Source of the DNA: Coralloluteibacterium stylophorae
GTDB taxonomy: Bacteria; Pseudomonadota; Gammaproteobacteria; Xanthomonadales; Xanthomonadaceae
Assembly: GCF_018122625.2 (NCBI RefSeq)
Contig: NZ_JAGQFT020000008.1
Location: 62,001 to 126,000, forward strand
Length of the DNA: 64,000 nucleotides
Reading direction: 5' to 3'
Position numbers and translations under genes: made by a program. This document shows, one piece after another, positions 47,921 through 60,108 of this stretch. Below the pieces are notes generated by a model. That model saw nothing but the letters and a program-made list of their open reading frames with translations. It was not told the origin of the DNA and did no database searches. The number at the start of each line of letters is the position of its first letter. The first letter of the stretch is position 1.

Positions 47921-48451
47921 TTAGTGGGCGAGCGCCGATTCCAGGCGCGCCAGCTTGGACCGCAGCGAGCCGTCGATCACCACGTCGCCGGCGTCGATCA
48001 CCGCGCCGGCGATCAGCGACTCGTCGACCGCCGGGGTCAGCTCGACCTCACGGCCGAAGCGCGCCTTGAGCGAGGCCTTGAGCCGCGCGAGGTCGGCGTC
48101 GTCGAGCCGCACCGCCGAGGTGACCGTCGCCTTGACCACGCGATCGGCCTCCGCGCGCTGCTGCTCGAACAGCGCCGAGATCTCGGGCAGCACGTCGAGG
48201 CGGCCGTTCTCGGCGAGCAGCCCCAGGAACGCCTGGAAGCCCTCGTCGGCGCCGCCCTCCGGCAGCAGCAGCGCGATCTTGTCGGCCGCGGTCGGACGCG
48301 GATCGCCCAGCAGTTCCTCGATGCGCGGATCGGCGGCGACCGCGGCGGCGAAGCCCAGCGCCGCGGACCACTGCGGCACGCGCGACGCGCCCTGCGCCGA
48401 CGCGAAGGCCGCGCGTGCGTAGGGACGGGCGAAGGTGATGGCGTTGCTCAT
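47921..48451 (-). CDS. atpH: ATP synthase delta subunit AtpH
   Basis: The 176-residue protein starts ITFARPYARAAFASAQ, the standard N-terminal helix of F-type delta/OSCP, and ends with the conserved GAVIDAGDVVIDGSLRSKLARLESAL. It links F1 to the peripheral stalk. It is located between atpF and atpA as in other proteobacteria. Confidence 0.96.
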   Translation of the reverse strand: MSNAITFARPYARAAFASAQGASRVPQWSAALGFAAAVAADPRIEELLGDPRPTAADKIALLLPEGGADEGFQAFLGLLAENGRLDVLPEISALFEQQRAEADRVVKATVTSAVRLDDADLARLKASLKARFGREVELTPAVDESLIAGAVIDAGDVVIDGSLRSKLARLESALAH

Positions 48452-48490
48452 GGATCTGCCCTGGAAAGGTCGGGACGAGGGAGGCCGCGC

Positions 48491-48961
48491 TTACAGCTGC
48501 GCGGCGAGCTCGTCGAGGATCGACTTGTGCGCGGCCGGATCGATCTCGCGACGCAGGAGCTTCTCCGCGCCGGTGACGGCGAGCGCCGACACCTGCCTGC
48601 GCAGGTCCTCCTTGGCGCGCTGCGCGGCGGCGGCGATCTCGGCCTCGGCGGCCGCCTTCTGGCGGTTGGCCTCGGCGATCGCGTCGTCGCGGGCGGCGTC
48701 GACGATCTGGTTGGCGCGCGCGTGCGCCTGCTCGATGATCTCGTTCGCCTTGCCGCGCGCCTCGCGCAGCAGGGCGTTGACCTGCTCCTCGGCGCGCGCG
48801 AGGTCCTTCTGGCTGCGCTCGGCGGCGGCCAGACCCTCGGCGATCTTCTGCTGGCGCTCCTCGATCGCGTTGATCAGCGGCGGCCAGACGAACTTCCAGG
48901 AGAACCAGAGCAGGATCGCGAAGGCGAGCATCTGCCCGATCAGGGTTGCGTTGATTTGCAT
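48491..48961 (-). CDS. atpF: ATP synthase b subunit AtpF
   Basis: The 156-residue protein has one N-terminal membrane helix ([23 protein letters not shown]) and a long charged coiled coil (about 30-156) rich in Ala, Glu, Lys and Arg. This is the normal form of the peripheral-stalk dimer subunit. The start at 48961 ([10 protein letters not shown]) is the standard one; a 21-codon upstream extension is unlikely. Confidence 0.96.
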   Translation of the reverse strand: MQINATLIGQMLAFAILLWFSWKFVWPPLINAIEERQQKIAEGLAAAERSQKDLARAEEQVNALLREARGKANEIIEQAHARANQIVDAARDDAIAEANRQKAAAEAEIAAAAQRAKEDLRRQVSALAVTGAEKLLRREIDPAAHKSILDELAAQL

Positions 48962-49064
48962 GCGCTTGTTCCGCGGAGAGCCTGGATTCGCGGCGGACGG
49001 ACTTGCCTCCGCCGCGTCGTGCACACGCGCCGCCCGTATGCGGCGCGCGTCCTGCGGGCCTGGA

Positions 49065-49364
<300 letters not shown>

Positions 49365-49425
49365 CTATGCAACGAAAGCGATGGTGGGTTGGATGGAACG
49401 ACGGGACAGCGGAAACGGACCGGGG

Positions 49426-50675
<1,250 letters not shown>

Positions 50676-50706
50676 GACCGTCGGTTGGCGATCCCAAAGC
50701 CGCCGA

Positions 50707-50736
50707 ATTTTAACAGTCCTGAACTGTCGCCGGCAA
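50707..50736 (-). promoter_or_regulatory. Promoter of the atp operon
   Basis: On the minus strand TTGCCG (50736-50731) is followed by an 18-base spacer and TAAAAT (50712-50707), a good sigma-70 pair. The spacer holds a hyphenated palindrome ACAGT-N5-ACTGT (50713-50727), which could be an operator. Transcription would start about 25 bases before atpI. Confidence 0.6.
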
Positions 50737-50955
50737 CCCGGCAAGGTGGAGTCAAGGCATTGAATTTGCCGGCGTTCGCTGCCTGGGCAATGACTTCTGG
50801 CCCATGCCCCGTCGCCGTTGTCCCGTACGGACAACGCCCGCTTGCTGAACCTGTCGCAACGGACGTGGACGGAACGCTGGCTCCCTTCACAACCGTTCAA
50901 CGTGCGCCTGCGGATGGTGCGCGTCCCAACGCTATTTTTACAAACAGGACGCCCC

Positions 50956-51918
50956 ATGACCCAGCTCCTCCCCCGCGCACTCACCGCCGCCGTTCTCTGC
51001 TCGCTCGCGGGGATGGCCGCTGCCCAGAACCGCAGCGCGCCGCTGGACGACACCTTCCAGGCCCGTGTCTCGGGCTTCAAGTCGCACGCCGACATCCGCC
51101 TGGCGGCCTCCGGCACGGTGACCGGCACCGGCGAGGGCGAGACCGGCAATGCCGAGTTCGACCAGGATGGCGCCACGCTCGAGGCCGGCAGCAAGTGGCG
51201 GCCGAGCATCGCCCTGAAGTGGCGCTTCAGCGAGCGCCAGCGCCTGCTGTTCGACTACCTCGACTTCAAGCGCAGCCGCAGCGAGGACATTTCCGGCGGC
51301 TTCTCCTACGACGGCGGCACCTTCGACGACGGCGAGGGCAATTCGGTCGACATCCCCGCCGGCTCCTACGAGATCCCGGAGGGGACCGAGGTCAGCGCCG
51401 GCATGGAGTTCAAGCTCGCCAGCGCGGCCTACGAGTTCGCGGTGGTCGACACCGACACCTTCCAGCTCGGCCTCGGCCTCGCCGCCTACTGGGCGCGCCT
51501 GGAGGGCAACGCGAACGGCAGCTTCGAGGGCGAGGACTACGACACCCGCCTGTTCAACGAGCGCGGCGTCTCGCCGGCGCCGCAGGTGCGCCTGCAGTAC
51601 GCGCCCAACGACCAGTGGTCGTTCTCCCTGCTCGGCGGCGGCTTCGACACCTCGTGGGGCAACTTCACCGATCTCGACGGCCACTTCTACCGCGCGTCGG
51701 CGAACATCGAGTACCGCTTCAACGAGAACTTCGGCGTCAACCTGGGCTACGACTGGTTCAAGCTGAAGCTGTCCGACGACTTCGTCGGCACCGACACCTT
51801 CGGCCCGGTGGAGCTCGACGGCGAGACCTACGGCCCGGTCACCGCCAACTACGATCTGCGTGGCACCGGCACGCTGCGGGTCAAGGGCCCGACCGTCGGC
51901 ATCACCTACAACTTCTGA
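50956..51918 (+). CDS. Outer-membrane beta-barrel protein of unknown role
   Basis: The 320-residue protein has a signal peptide (LTAAVLCSLAGMAAAQ) and a body of alternating amphipathic strands (SIALKWRFSERQRLLFDYLDF, ASANIEYRFNENFGVNLGYDWF). It ends in the aromatic barrel-insertion signal (TYNF). Acidic turns (DDGEGNSVD, GEDYD) suggest long polar loops outside. It resembles porin-like or OmpA-barrel hypothetical proteins of xanthomonads, but I cannot name a family. The gene is divergent from the atp operon and followed by a strong terminator. The segment 50737-50955 upstream shows no clear promoter to my eye. Confidence 0.8.
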   Translation: MTQLLPRALTAAVLCSLAGMAAAQNRSAPLDDTFQARVSGFKSHADIRLAASGTVTGTGEGETGNAEFDQDGATLEAGSKWRPSIALKWRFSERQRLLFDYLDFKRSRSEDISGGFSYDGGTFDDGEGNSVDIPAGSYEIPEGTEVSAGMEFKLASAAYEFAVVDTDTFQLGLGLAAYWARLEGNANGSFEGEDYDTRLFNERGVSPAPQVRLQYAPNDQWSFSLLGGGFDTSWGNFTDLDGHFYRASANIEYRFNENFGVNLGYDWFKLKLSDDFVGTDTFGPVELDGETYGPVTANYDLRGTGTLRVKGPTVGITYNF

Positions 51919-51939
51919 CCGTCGCCGGGTCGGGGCAAT

Positions 51940-51977
51940 GAGAAGGCCGCGGAGCGATCCGCGGCCTTTCTCGTTTT
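51940..51977. terminator. Hairpin terminator after the outer-membrane protein gene
   Basis: The arms GAGAAGGCCGCGGA and TCCGCGGCCTTTCTC pair with one bulge around a GCGA loop, followed by CGTTTTC. It sits 22 bases after the stop and before the convergent lpdA stop; it probably serves both. Confidence 0.8.
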
Positions 51978-52019
51978 CCCGGCGCTCCGCCCCGGGCCCC
52001 GGGCCCGCTGCGTGCGCGG

Positions 52020-53825
<1,806 letters not shown>

Positions 53826-53890
53826 CGCCTTGCTCCGCTGGATCGTGATGTCTTCTGCGCCGGTCGCAGCCGGCGCGGGTTCGCGTGTGC

Positions 53891-55474
53891 TCAGCCGCGC
53901 TGCTTGGCCCAGCTGAGGGTGTAGAGGTCGTGCCGCCGGTCGTTGAGGTTCTGCACGGTGCCGTCGTTGCGGGCGACGGTGAGGTCGCTCAGGCGCAGGT
54001 CGGCGAAGGCCACCTGCTCGACGTTGGGCGTGGTATCGGCGGCCACGCCGTCGCGCGCGAACGGGAAGTCGCAGGGCGTCAGGATGCAGCTCTGCGCGTA
54101 CTGGATGTCGAAGTTGTTCACGCCCGGCAGGTTGCCGACGTTGCCCGACAGCACCACGTAGCACTGGTTCTCGACCGCGCGCGCCTGCGAGCAGTAGCGC
54201 ACCCGCAGGTAGCCTTCGCGGGTGTCGGTGCAGAACGGCACGAACAGGATCATCGCGCCCTGGTCGACCAGGTGCCGGCCGAGCTCGGGGAACTCGGAGT
54301 CGTAGCAGATCATGACCCCGATCGGTCCGCAGTCGGTCATGATCGCGCGCGCGGTCGAGCCGCCGCCGATGCCCCACCAGGTGCGTTCGTTCGGGGTAGG
54401 GTGCAGCTTGTCGCGGGTGTGCAGCGAACCGTCGCGCAGCGCCACGTAGCAGATGTTGCGCACCTGCACGTCCTCGCCGACGGTGATACGGGTCGGGTGC
54501 GAGCCGCCGATGATGTTGATGTTGTGGCGGACCGCGAGCTCCGACAGCAGCGCCGCGAAGCGCTCGGTGTAGCCGGTCAGGGCCAGCAGCGAGTCCACCG
54601 GCGACAGCGGCGCGTTTTCCACCGACAGAAGCTGCAGGGTGAAGAGCTCCGGGAACACGACGAAGTCGGCGCGGTAGTCGGCGGCGATGTCGACGAAATA
54701 CTCGACCTGGGTCGCGAACTCCTCGAACGACGCCACCCGCCGCTGCTGGTATTGCACCGTGGCCACGCGGACCGACTCCGGCAGCGGACGCGCGGTGCCG
54801 CGGGTGTGCGCGTGCGGGTCGATCTTCGGGTTGCGCCAGACCAGGTGCGCGGCATAGCCGCGCGACTCCTGGTCCGACGGCAGGTAGTTCGGCAGCACGC
54901 CGATCACCTCGAAACCGTTGCGCAGCTGGAAGCTCAGCGCGCGGTCGCGCGCGCGCCCGGCGCGCACGTCCTCGACATAGGCTGCGGCGTCGTCGGCATA
55001 GCGACGGGCGCGGCGGCCGAAGCCGGGCAGGCGCCCGCCGAACACGATGCCCTTGAGTCCCAGCTCCTGGCACAGGCGCTTGCGCTGCTCGTAGAGGCGG
55101 CGCCCGATGCGCAGGCCGCGCCAGCGCGGGTCCACGCAGACCTCCATGCCGTACAGCCAGTCGCCGGTGGTGAGGTGGCGCGCGCCGTAGCCGCCGCCGG
55201 TGATCTGCATCCAGCGGTGCGGCGCCATCGCGCTCGCCTCGTCGATGCGGAAGGTCGCGCAGTAGCCGACCACCTCGCCCTCGTACAGGGCGACGAAGGT
55301 GCCCTGCGGGAACTGCGCGATCTGCCCGGTGACCATTTCCACGGTATAGCCGTGGTCGACGCCGTAGACGCGCTCGGTCAGCGCGACGATTGCGGGGATG
55401 TCGGCGACGCCCGCGCTGCGCACCGCCAGGCGCGCCTTCTCGCGCGTGCCGGCGCCGTTGCCGCCGGCACTCAT
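53891..55474 (-). CDS. GNAT acetyltransferase fused to a carbon-nitrogen hydrolase
   Basis: The 527-residue fusion has an N-terminal GNAT domain (about 15-200; acetyl-CoA loop VCVDPRWRGLRIGRRLYEQ, in which one motif glycine is an arginine). A C-terminal nitrilase-superfamily domain (about 235-527) follows. The nitrilase catalytic triad is visible: Glu in VFPELFTLQ, Lys in RDKLHPTPNE and Cys in VMICYDSEFPE. Members of this fusion family hydrolyse amides of unknown identity. It lies between the genes for PDH E2 and E3, with gaps of about 65-70 bases, so it is likely co-expressed with them. ATG 55474 is chosen because family-like sequence begins shortly after. No export signal is present. Confidence 0.88.
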   Translation of the reverse strand: MSAGGNGAGTREKARLAVRSAGVADIPAIVALTERVYGVDHGYTVEMVTGQIAQFPQGTFVALYEGEVVGYCATFRIDEASAMAPHRWMQITGGGYGARHLTTGDWLYGMEVCVDPRWRGLRIGRRLYEQRKRLCQELGLKGIVFGGRLPGFGRRARRYADDAAAYVEDVRAGRARDRALSFQLRNGFEVIGVLPNYLPSDQESRGYAAHLVWRNPKIDPHAHTRGTARPLPESVRVATVQYQQRRVASFEEFATQVEYFVDIAADYRADFVVFPELFTLQLLSVENAPLSPVDSLLALTGYTERFAALLSELAVRHNINIIGGSHPTRITVGEDVQVRNICYVALRDGSLHTRDKLHPTPNERTWWGIGGGSTARAIMTDCGPIGVMICYDSEFPELGRHLVDQGAMILFVPFCTDTREGYLRVRYCSQARAVENQCYVVLSGNVGNLPGVNNFDIQYAQSCILTPCDFPFARDGVAADTTPNVEQVAFADLRLSDLTVARNDGTVQNLNDRRHDLYTLSWAKQRG

Positions 55475-55544
55475 CGCGCGCGCCGCCCGCGCAGGCGCAC
55501 GCACGGGACCGGGCGCTGCTGGCGCGGCCAGTCCGCCATCGGGC

Positions 55545-57248
55545 TCAGAGCAGCACGCGGCGCATGTCGCCGAGGATGCGCGCCAGGTCGGCGGTGAAGC
55601 GCGCGGCCAGCGCACCGTCGATGACGCGGTGGTCGTAGGACAGCGACAGCGGCAGCATCAGCCGCGGCTGAAAGGCCTTGCCGTCCCACACCGGCTGGAT
55701 CGACGACTTCGACACGCCCAGGATCGCCACCTCCGGCGCATTGACGATCGGCGTGAACGCGGTGCCGCCGATGCCGCCGAGCGAGCTGATCGAGAAGCAG
55801 CCGCCGGACATGTCGGCCGAGGTCAGCTTGCCGTCGCGCGCCTTCTTCGCCAGCGTCGCGGTCTCCTGCGCGAGCTCGATGACGCCCTTGCGGTCGACGT
55901 CGCGCACCACCGGCACGACCAGGCCGTTGGGCGTGTCCGCGGCGAAGCCGATGTGGAAGTACTTCTTCAGCGTCAGCGTCTCGCCGCTGGCGTCCAGCGA
56001 GGCGTTGAACTCGGGGTACTTCTTCAGCAGCGCGGCCGAGGCCTTGAGCAGGAAGGCGAGCATGGTCAGCTTGATGCCGGCCTTCTCGTTCTCCTTGTTG
56101 AGCGTCTTGCGCAGCTCTTCGAGGTCGCTGATGTCGGCCTGGTCGAACTGGGTGACGTGCGGGATCATCGCCCAGTTGCGGGCGAGGTTGGCGCCGGAGA
56201 GCTTCTTGATCCGCGACAGCGGCTGGGTCTCGACCTCGCCGAATTTGGAGAAGTCGACCTTCGGCCAGGCCAGCAGGTTGAGCCCGCCGCCACCGCCTCC
56301 CGCGGCGGCCGCCGGCGCCGCGCCGCCGCCGGCCAGCGCCTGCTTGACGAAGTTCTGCACGTCCTCGCGCACGATGCGACCGCTGCGCGCCGAGCCCTTC
56401 ACCTGCCTCAGGTCGACGCCCAGCTCGCGTGCGAACAGGCGCACCGCGGGGCTGGCATAGGGCACCTTCTCCGGCAGCAGTTCGTCGGCGTCGAAGGCCA
56501 CCGGCGGGGTCTTCGGATCGGACGGTCGCGACGCGACCGGCGGCGCCTTCGGCTGCGCGTTGGACTCGCCGCGCTCGGCCTGCGCCTCCGCGGCGGCCTT
56601 GGTCTCGGCCGCGGGCGCCTGCGACGCGGTGGCGTCGACGGCCGGGGTGGACACGTCCGCAGCGCCCTCGGCGGCGATCAGCGCGACCACCACGCCCTCG
56701 CCGATCTCGTCGCCGACCTTGACCTTGATCTCCCTGACCGTGCCCGCGAACGGCGCCGGCACTTCCATCGTCGCCTTGTCGGACTCCAGCGTGACCAGCC
56801 CCTGGTCCTTGGCGACCGCGTCGCCGACGGCGACCAGCACCTCGATCACCGGCACCTTGTCGAAGTCGCCAATGTCGGGAACCTTGGCTTCCTGCACGCC
56901 GCCGCCGGCCGCCTGCGTGGCGGCGGGCCGAGCCGGCTCGGCCTTCGCCGGCTCCTCGGTCTTCGGCTTCGCGGGCGTCTCGGCCTGAGCGGGCGCGGCG
57001 TCGCCGCCCTCCTCATCGATCAGGGCGACGACCACGCCCTCGGCGACGCTGTCGCCGACCTTGACCTTGATCTCCCTGACGGTGCCGGCGAACGGCGCCG
57101 GTACCTCCATCGTCGCCTTGTCGGATTCCAGCGTGACCAGGCCCTGGTCCTTGGCGACCGTGTCGCCGACCTGGACCAGCACCTCGATCACGGGTACGCC
57201 GTCGAAATCGCCGATATCGGGGACCTTGGCTTCCTTCGTCGCGGCCAT
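55545..57248 (-). CDS. aceF: Dihydrolipoyllysine acetyltransferase (PDH E2)
   Basis: The 567-residue protein has, in order, two lipoyl domains (about 5-80 and 125-200, each with LESDKATMEVP), Ala/Pro-rich linkers and a peripheral-subunit-binding domain (ASPAVRLFARELGVDLRQVKG, about 265-285). The catalytic acyltransferase core ends in DHRVIDGALAARFTADL, with the active-site His and Asp. It transfers acetyl groups to CoA in the pyruvate dehydrogenase complex. The start at 57248 (MAATKEAKVPDIG) is the family N-terminus. aceE (E1) is not adjacent: the upstream neighbour is a DUF2884 gene. The repeated lipoyl domains cause long near-identical DNA stretches (about 56690-56880 and 57050-57230). Confidence 0.95.
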   Translation of the reverse strand: MAATKEAKVPDIGDFDGVPVIEVLVQVGDTVAKDQGLVTLESDKATMEVPAPFAGTVREIKVKVGDSVAEGVVVALIDEEGGDAAPAQAETPAKPKTEEPAKAEPARPAATQAAGGGVQEAKVPDIGDFDKVPVIEVLVAVGDAVAKDQGLVTLESDKATMEVPAPFAGTVREIKVKVGDEIGEGVVVALIAAEGAADVSTPAVDATASQAPAAETKAAAEAQAERGESNAQPKAPPVASRPSDPKTPPVAFDADELLPEKVPYASPAVRLFARELGVDLRQVKGSARSGRIVREDVQNFVKQALAGGGAAPAAAAGGGGGGLNLLAWPKVDFSKFGEVETQPLSRIKKLSGANLARNWAMIPHVTQFDQADISDLEELRKTLNKENEKAGIKLTMLAFLLKASAALLKKYPEFNASLDASGETLTLKKYFHIGFAADTPNGLVVPVVRDVDRKGVIELAQETATLAKKARDGKLTSADMSGGCFSISSLGGIGGTAFTPIVNAPEVAILGVSKSSIQPVWDGKAFQPRLMLPLSLSYDHRVIDGALAARFTADLARILGDMRRVLL

Positions 57249-57390
57249 TCGCTGCGCACCTGATTCAATGGACGGAACGGGCATTGTCGCCCTCCACGCC
57301 CCCGGCGCCAAGGCGCGGATCGCCATACGCCGCAGAATGCGCGTCGCGGCGCCCCGGGACGGAGCGTCCCGGACGCCCGTCCCGGGCCCT

Positions 57391-58182
57391 TCAGTCGACC
57401 GTGAACAGCCGCAGCGGCGCGCCGTCCGCGGTGCGCAGCTCGAGCTCCGACTGGACCGCCTCCATCCGCCGCGCGCGCTCGCACAGCGCGTCGGCCATCG
57501 GCTCCAGCGCCTCGGCGCGGTCCTCGACCCTGGCCTCGATCTCCTTGCCCATCCGCTCCATGCGCGCCTCGAAGTCGGCGCTGGCCGCGGCGTCGCCCGA
57601 CAGCGCCATCGCCAGCGACTCGCGGACCGCGGTGCCGATCAGCTGCGGGAGGAACTCGGTCATCACCGGCTCTATGAATCCGCTCGCCAGCGCGCGCGCA
57701 TCGGCATCGTCCACGGTGATGCCGTCCGGGCCGAACCACGTCGCCGCCTCGTCGAGGCGGGCGCGGATGCGCTCGCGCCCCACGTCGAGCTTCTGCGCCA
57801 GATCGTCCGAGGCGCCGAAGCCCCTGGCGACCTCGCCCAGCGCGGTGAAGGCGATGTCCGTCGCCTCGACCGCGATCGCCCGCACCTCGGGCAGGGCCTC
57901 GCCGAGCTCGCGCTCGAACGTGCGCAGGCGGCGGTGGTCCGCGGCCGACACCTCGAGCTCCTCGCCGTCCAGCCAGATCCGCCCGCCGCCGAGGGCGACC
58001 TCGTGCGGCCCTGCGCCGTCCTCGCGCGAGAACACGAAGGCCTTGCCCTGGGTGCGCATGGCGTAGTCGCTGTGGACGTCGCAGTCGCCGACTTCGAGAT
58101 GCGCGTCATCCGCCGCCGAGGCGGGAACCGCCGCCAGCGCGGCGAGCAGGCCGAGCGGAAGGGATGCGGGGAACGGGCGCAT
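57391..58182 (-). CDS. DUF2884 (YggN-like) periplasmic protein, copy 1
   Basis: The 263-residue protein has a signal peptide (ASLPLGLLAALAAVPASAAD) and a mature part opening with C-D-V-H-S-D-Y-A and a strand-rich segment (RTQGKAFVFSRE, IWLDGEELEVSAAD). A long helical region rich in Glu, Arg and Ala (about 90-240) follows. This is the YggN/DUF2884 layout; the function is unknown. Two cysteines (in GDCDVH and LCERARR) may pair. A paralogue lies 1.8 kb away at 59194-59967 with the same structure. It is divergent from the OmpW gene. Confidence 0.8.
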   Translation of the reverse strand: MRPFPASLPLGLLAALAAVPASAADDAHLEVGDCDVHSDYAMRTQGKAFVFSREDGAGPHEVALGGGRIWLDGEELEVSAADHRRLRTFERELGEALPEVRAIAVEATDIAFTALGEVARGFGASDDLAQKLDVGRERIRARLDEAATWFGPDGITVDDADARALASGFIEPVMTEFLPQLIGTAVRESLAMALSGDAAASADFEARMERMGKEIEARVEDRAEALEPMADALCERARRMEAVQSELELRTADGAPLRLFTVD

Positions 58183-58463
58183 GGCGGGCTCTCGGTGTGA
58201 TGGAGCGCCGAGCATGGCACCGCTCGCAGATCCCCGGGACTGACGGAAGGGAGGGTGACTTCCGGCAGCCCGACCTGGCATGAGGACTGCGCACGAAGGG
58301 TGAAGCACAACATTAAGAACGCGTTACAAGCCGCTGGTGAGCCCGCCCTGAACCCAGCCCGGGCCAAGCGGGCATCGATTCATCGCCCGACGCCTACCGT
58401 CTTGCCTCGCCCGCCTCCCCCGACGGGCGAAATCAAGAACAAGACAAGCAGGAAGGAGTACCC

Positions 58464-59117
58464 ATGAAAGCCCCCAAGATTCTCGCCCTCGCCGCCGCCG
58501 CTGCCCTGGTCGCCCCGGCGCTCGCCTCCGCCCAGGACCGCAGCGACATGTGGAGCTACGGCGCCGGCAGCGGCAAGCACTTCGCCGTGGTCGGCAGCTT
58601 CGCGCACATGGATCCGAAGTCGGACATCGGCGCGGTCGCCGGCAGCCAGGCCGATGTCGACGGCGACGGCGCGGCCACCGCCAGCTTCAGCTGGTTCTTC
58701 AACGACTACCTCGCCCTCGAGCTCTGGGGCGCGGCCGACAAGTTCGGCCACGACGTCGAGCTCGACGGCCAGAAGGCCGCCACTCTCGACTCGCAGCCGC
58801 TGGCGCTGTCGGCGCAGTTCCACTACCCGGTCAACGAGGTGTTCTCGCCCTTCGTCGGCGTCGGCTACCACCAGACCAACTACGACAACGAGGAAGGCAC
58901 CGGCGCGCTCGCCGGCAGCCGCATCGGCCTGAGCGACGGCCAGGGCGTGATGGGCACGGTCGGCGTCGACATGCACGTCAACGACACCTGGTTCGTGCGC
59001 ACCGACGCACGCTACCTGCGCTCGCGCTCGGACGTCGCCGTTGACGGTGTGCAGGTCGCGAGCGACGCGCACGTCGACCCGTGGATCTACAGCGTGGGCA
59101 TCGGCGCGCGCTTCTGA
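58464..59117 (+). CDS. OmpW-family outer-membrane protein
   Basis: The 217-residue protein has a signal peptide (ILALAAAAALVAPALASAQ) and an eight-stranded barrel pattern. Strands include FAVVGSFAHMDPK, ATASFSWFFNDYLALELWG, VFSPFVGVGYHQTNY and a terminal DPWIYSVGIGARF with the required C-terminal aromatic. The PVNEVFSPFVGVGYHQTNYD region is characteristic of OmpW. Such barrels admit small hydrophobic compounds. A strong AAGGAG site precedes the ATG, and a strong terminator follows. The 281-bp upstream gap is shared with the divergent DUF2884 gene; no operator was recognised in it. Confidence 0.88.
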   Translation: MKAPKILALAAAAALVAPALASAQDRSDMWSYGAGSGKHFAVVGSFAHMDPKSDIGAVAGSQADVDGDGAATASFSWFFNDYLALELWGAADKFGHDVELDGQKAATLDSQPLALSAQFHYPVNEVFSPFVGVGYHQTNYDNEEGTGALAGSRIGLSDGQGVMGTVGVDMHVNDTWFVRTDARYLRSRSDVAVDGVQVASDAHVDPWIYSVGIGARF

Positions 59118-59151
59118 TCCGTCGCACCACCGGCAGTACCGGAGCAGTACC

Positions 59152-59179
59152 CGAAGGGCCCGCGCGAGCGGGCCCTTCG
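59152..59179. terminator. Hairpin terminator after the OmpW gene
   Basis: Perfect 12-base arms (CGAAGGGCCCGC and complement) surround a GCGA loop. It lies between the convergent OmpW and DUF2884 genes and probably works in both directions. Confidence 0.8.
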
Positions 59180-59193
59180 TCGTTGCGAAGACC

Positions 59194-59967
59194 TCAGCGC
59201 ACGGCGCCGGGGTCGATCGTGATCAGGTCCAGGGGCGCGCCGGCCGCACGTACCGCCAGCCCCGCCTCGAGCCGATCGATCCGCTGCAGGCGCGGACACA
59301 GCGCACGCGCCTGCGGTTCGAGCGGCGCCAGCGCGGCCCGCAGGCGTGCTTCGAACGTCCCCTGCAGCCCCGCGACCTCGTCGCGCAGCGCACCCGCGGC
59401 GGCCATGTCGCCGGCCATCGCCGCCGCCAGCGCCCGCTCGCCCAGCCCGGCGGCCAGCAGCGGCGCGATGTCGGCGACCAGTTCGCGCACGTAACCGTCG
59501 AAGGCGTCGCCCTGCCAGTCGCGCGTGCTGCGGCTGGCGTCGATGCGCGCGTGCAGCTGCCGGCGTCGGTCCTCGAGCCGCCGCTCGAGTTCGGGATCGA
59601 CGCGACCGGCGCTCTGCTGCGCCTGCGCGCGCACCGCCGCGACCGCGGCATCCGCCGCGCGATGGCCGAGCGCGCGCACCTCCGGGACCAGCGCATCGAC
59701 CTCGGCCGCGATCAGGGCGAGGCGGTCTTGGTCCTCGAGCCGCAGGTCGGCAGCGACGCCGTCCAGCCCCAGGCTGCCGTCGCGGGCGATGCGCACCCGC
59801 GCCGGCGCGGGCGCAGTGCGTTCGAACAGCAGCGCATCCTCGCCCACGGTCAGGTCGTAGCTGCTGCTGGCGCCGCACAGCGCCTCGGGATCGGGAGCGA
59901 CCTGCGCACCTGCCACCGGCGCGGCGGCGAGGGCGAGGGCCAGCGGAAGGACGGCGGGCTTGGACAT
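59194..59967 (-). CDS. DUF2884 (YggN-like) periplasmic protein, copy 2
   Basis: The 257-residue protein has a signal peptide (AVLPLALALAAAPVAGAQ). Its mature part resembles copy 1: an early strand pair (SYDLTVGEDALLFERT, IARDGSLGLDGVAADLRLED) followed by a long Arg/Ala-rich helical region (about 90-235). Cysteines in ALCGASS and ALCPRLQR correspond to those of copy 1. Sequence identity to copy 1 is low, so the duplication is old. Function unknown. It is convergent with OmpW and divergent from the TspO-like gene. Confidence 0.75.
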   Translation of the reverse strand: MSKPAVLPLALALAAAPVAGAQVAPDPEALCGASSSYDLTVGEDALLFERTAPAPARVRIARDGSLGLDGVAADLRLEDQDRLALIAAEVDALVPEVRALGHRAADAAVAAVRAQAQQSAGRVDPELERRLEDRRRQLHARIDASRSTRDWQGDAFDGYVRELVADIAPLLAAGLGERALAAAMAGDMAAAGALRDEVAGLQGTFEARLRAALAPLEPQARALCPRLQRIDRLEAGLAVRAAGAPLDLITIDPGAVR

Positions 59968-60108
59968 CGGCGCTGACTCGAAGAGGCGGATCGCCGCACC
60001 ATCGCGGCGAGGCCGCCAATGCCTCATGAACGCATCATGCGCAGCGCGCGATAGCCGCCCGCCTGCAAAAGCGCGCATCCTTCCGCGCGGAACCCACCTC
60101 GTCCGTCC

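Noticed and set aside
56690..57230. Recent tandem duplication or assembly artefact within aceF
   Set aside because: The near-identical stretches encode the two lipoyl domains expected in E2. They differ at scattered third positions, so they are genuine domain repeats.
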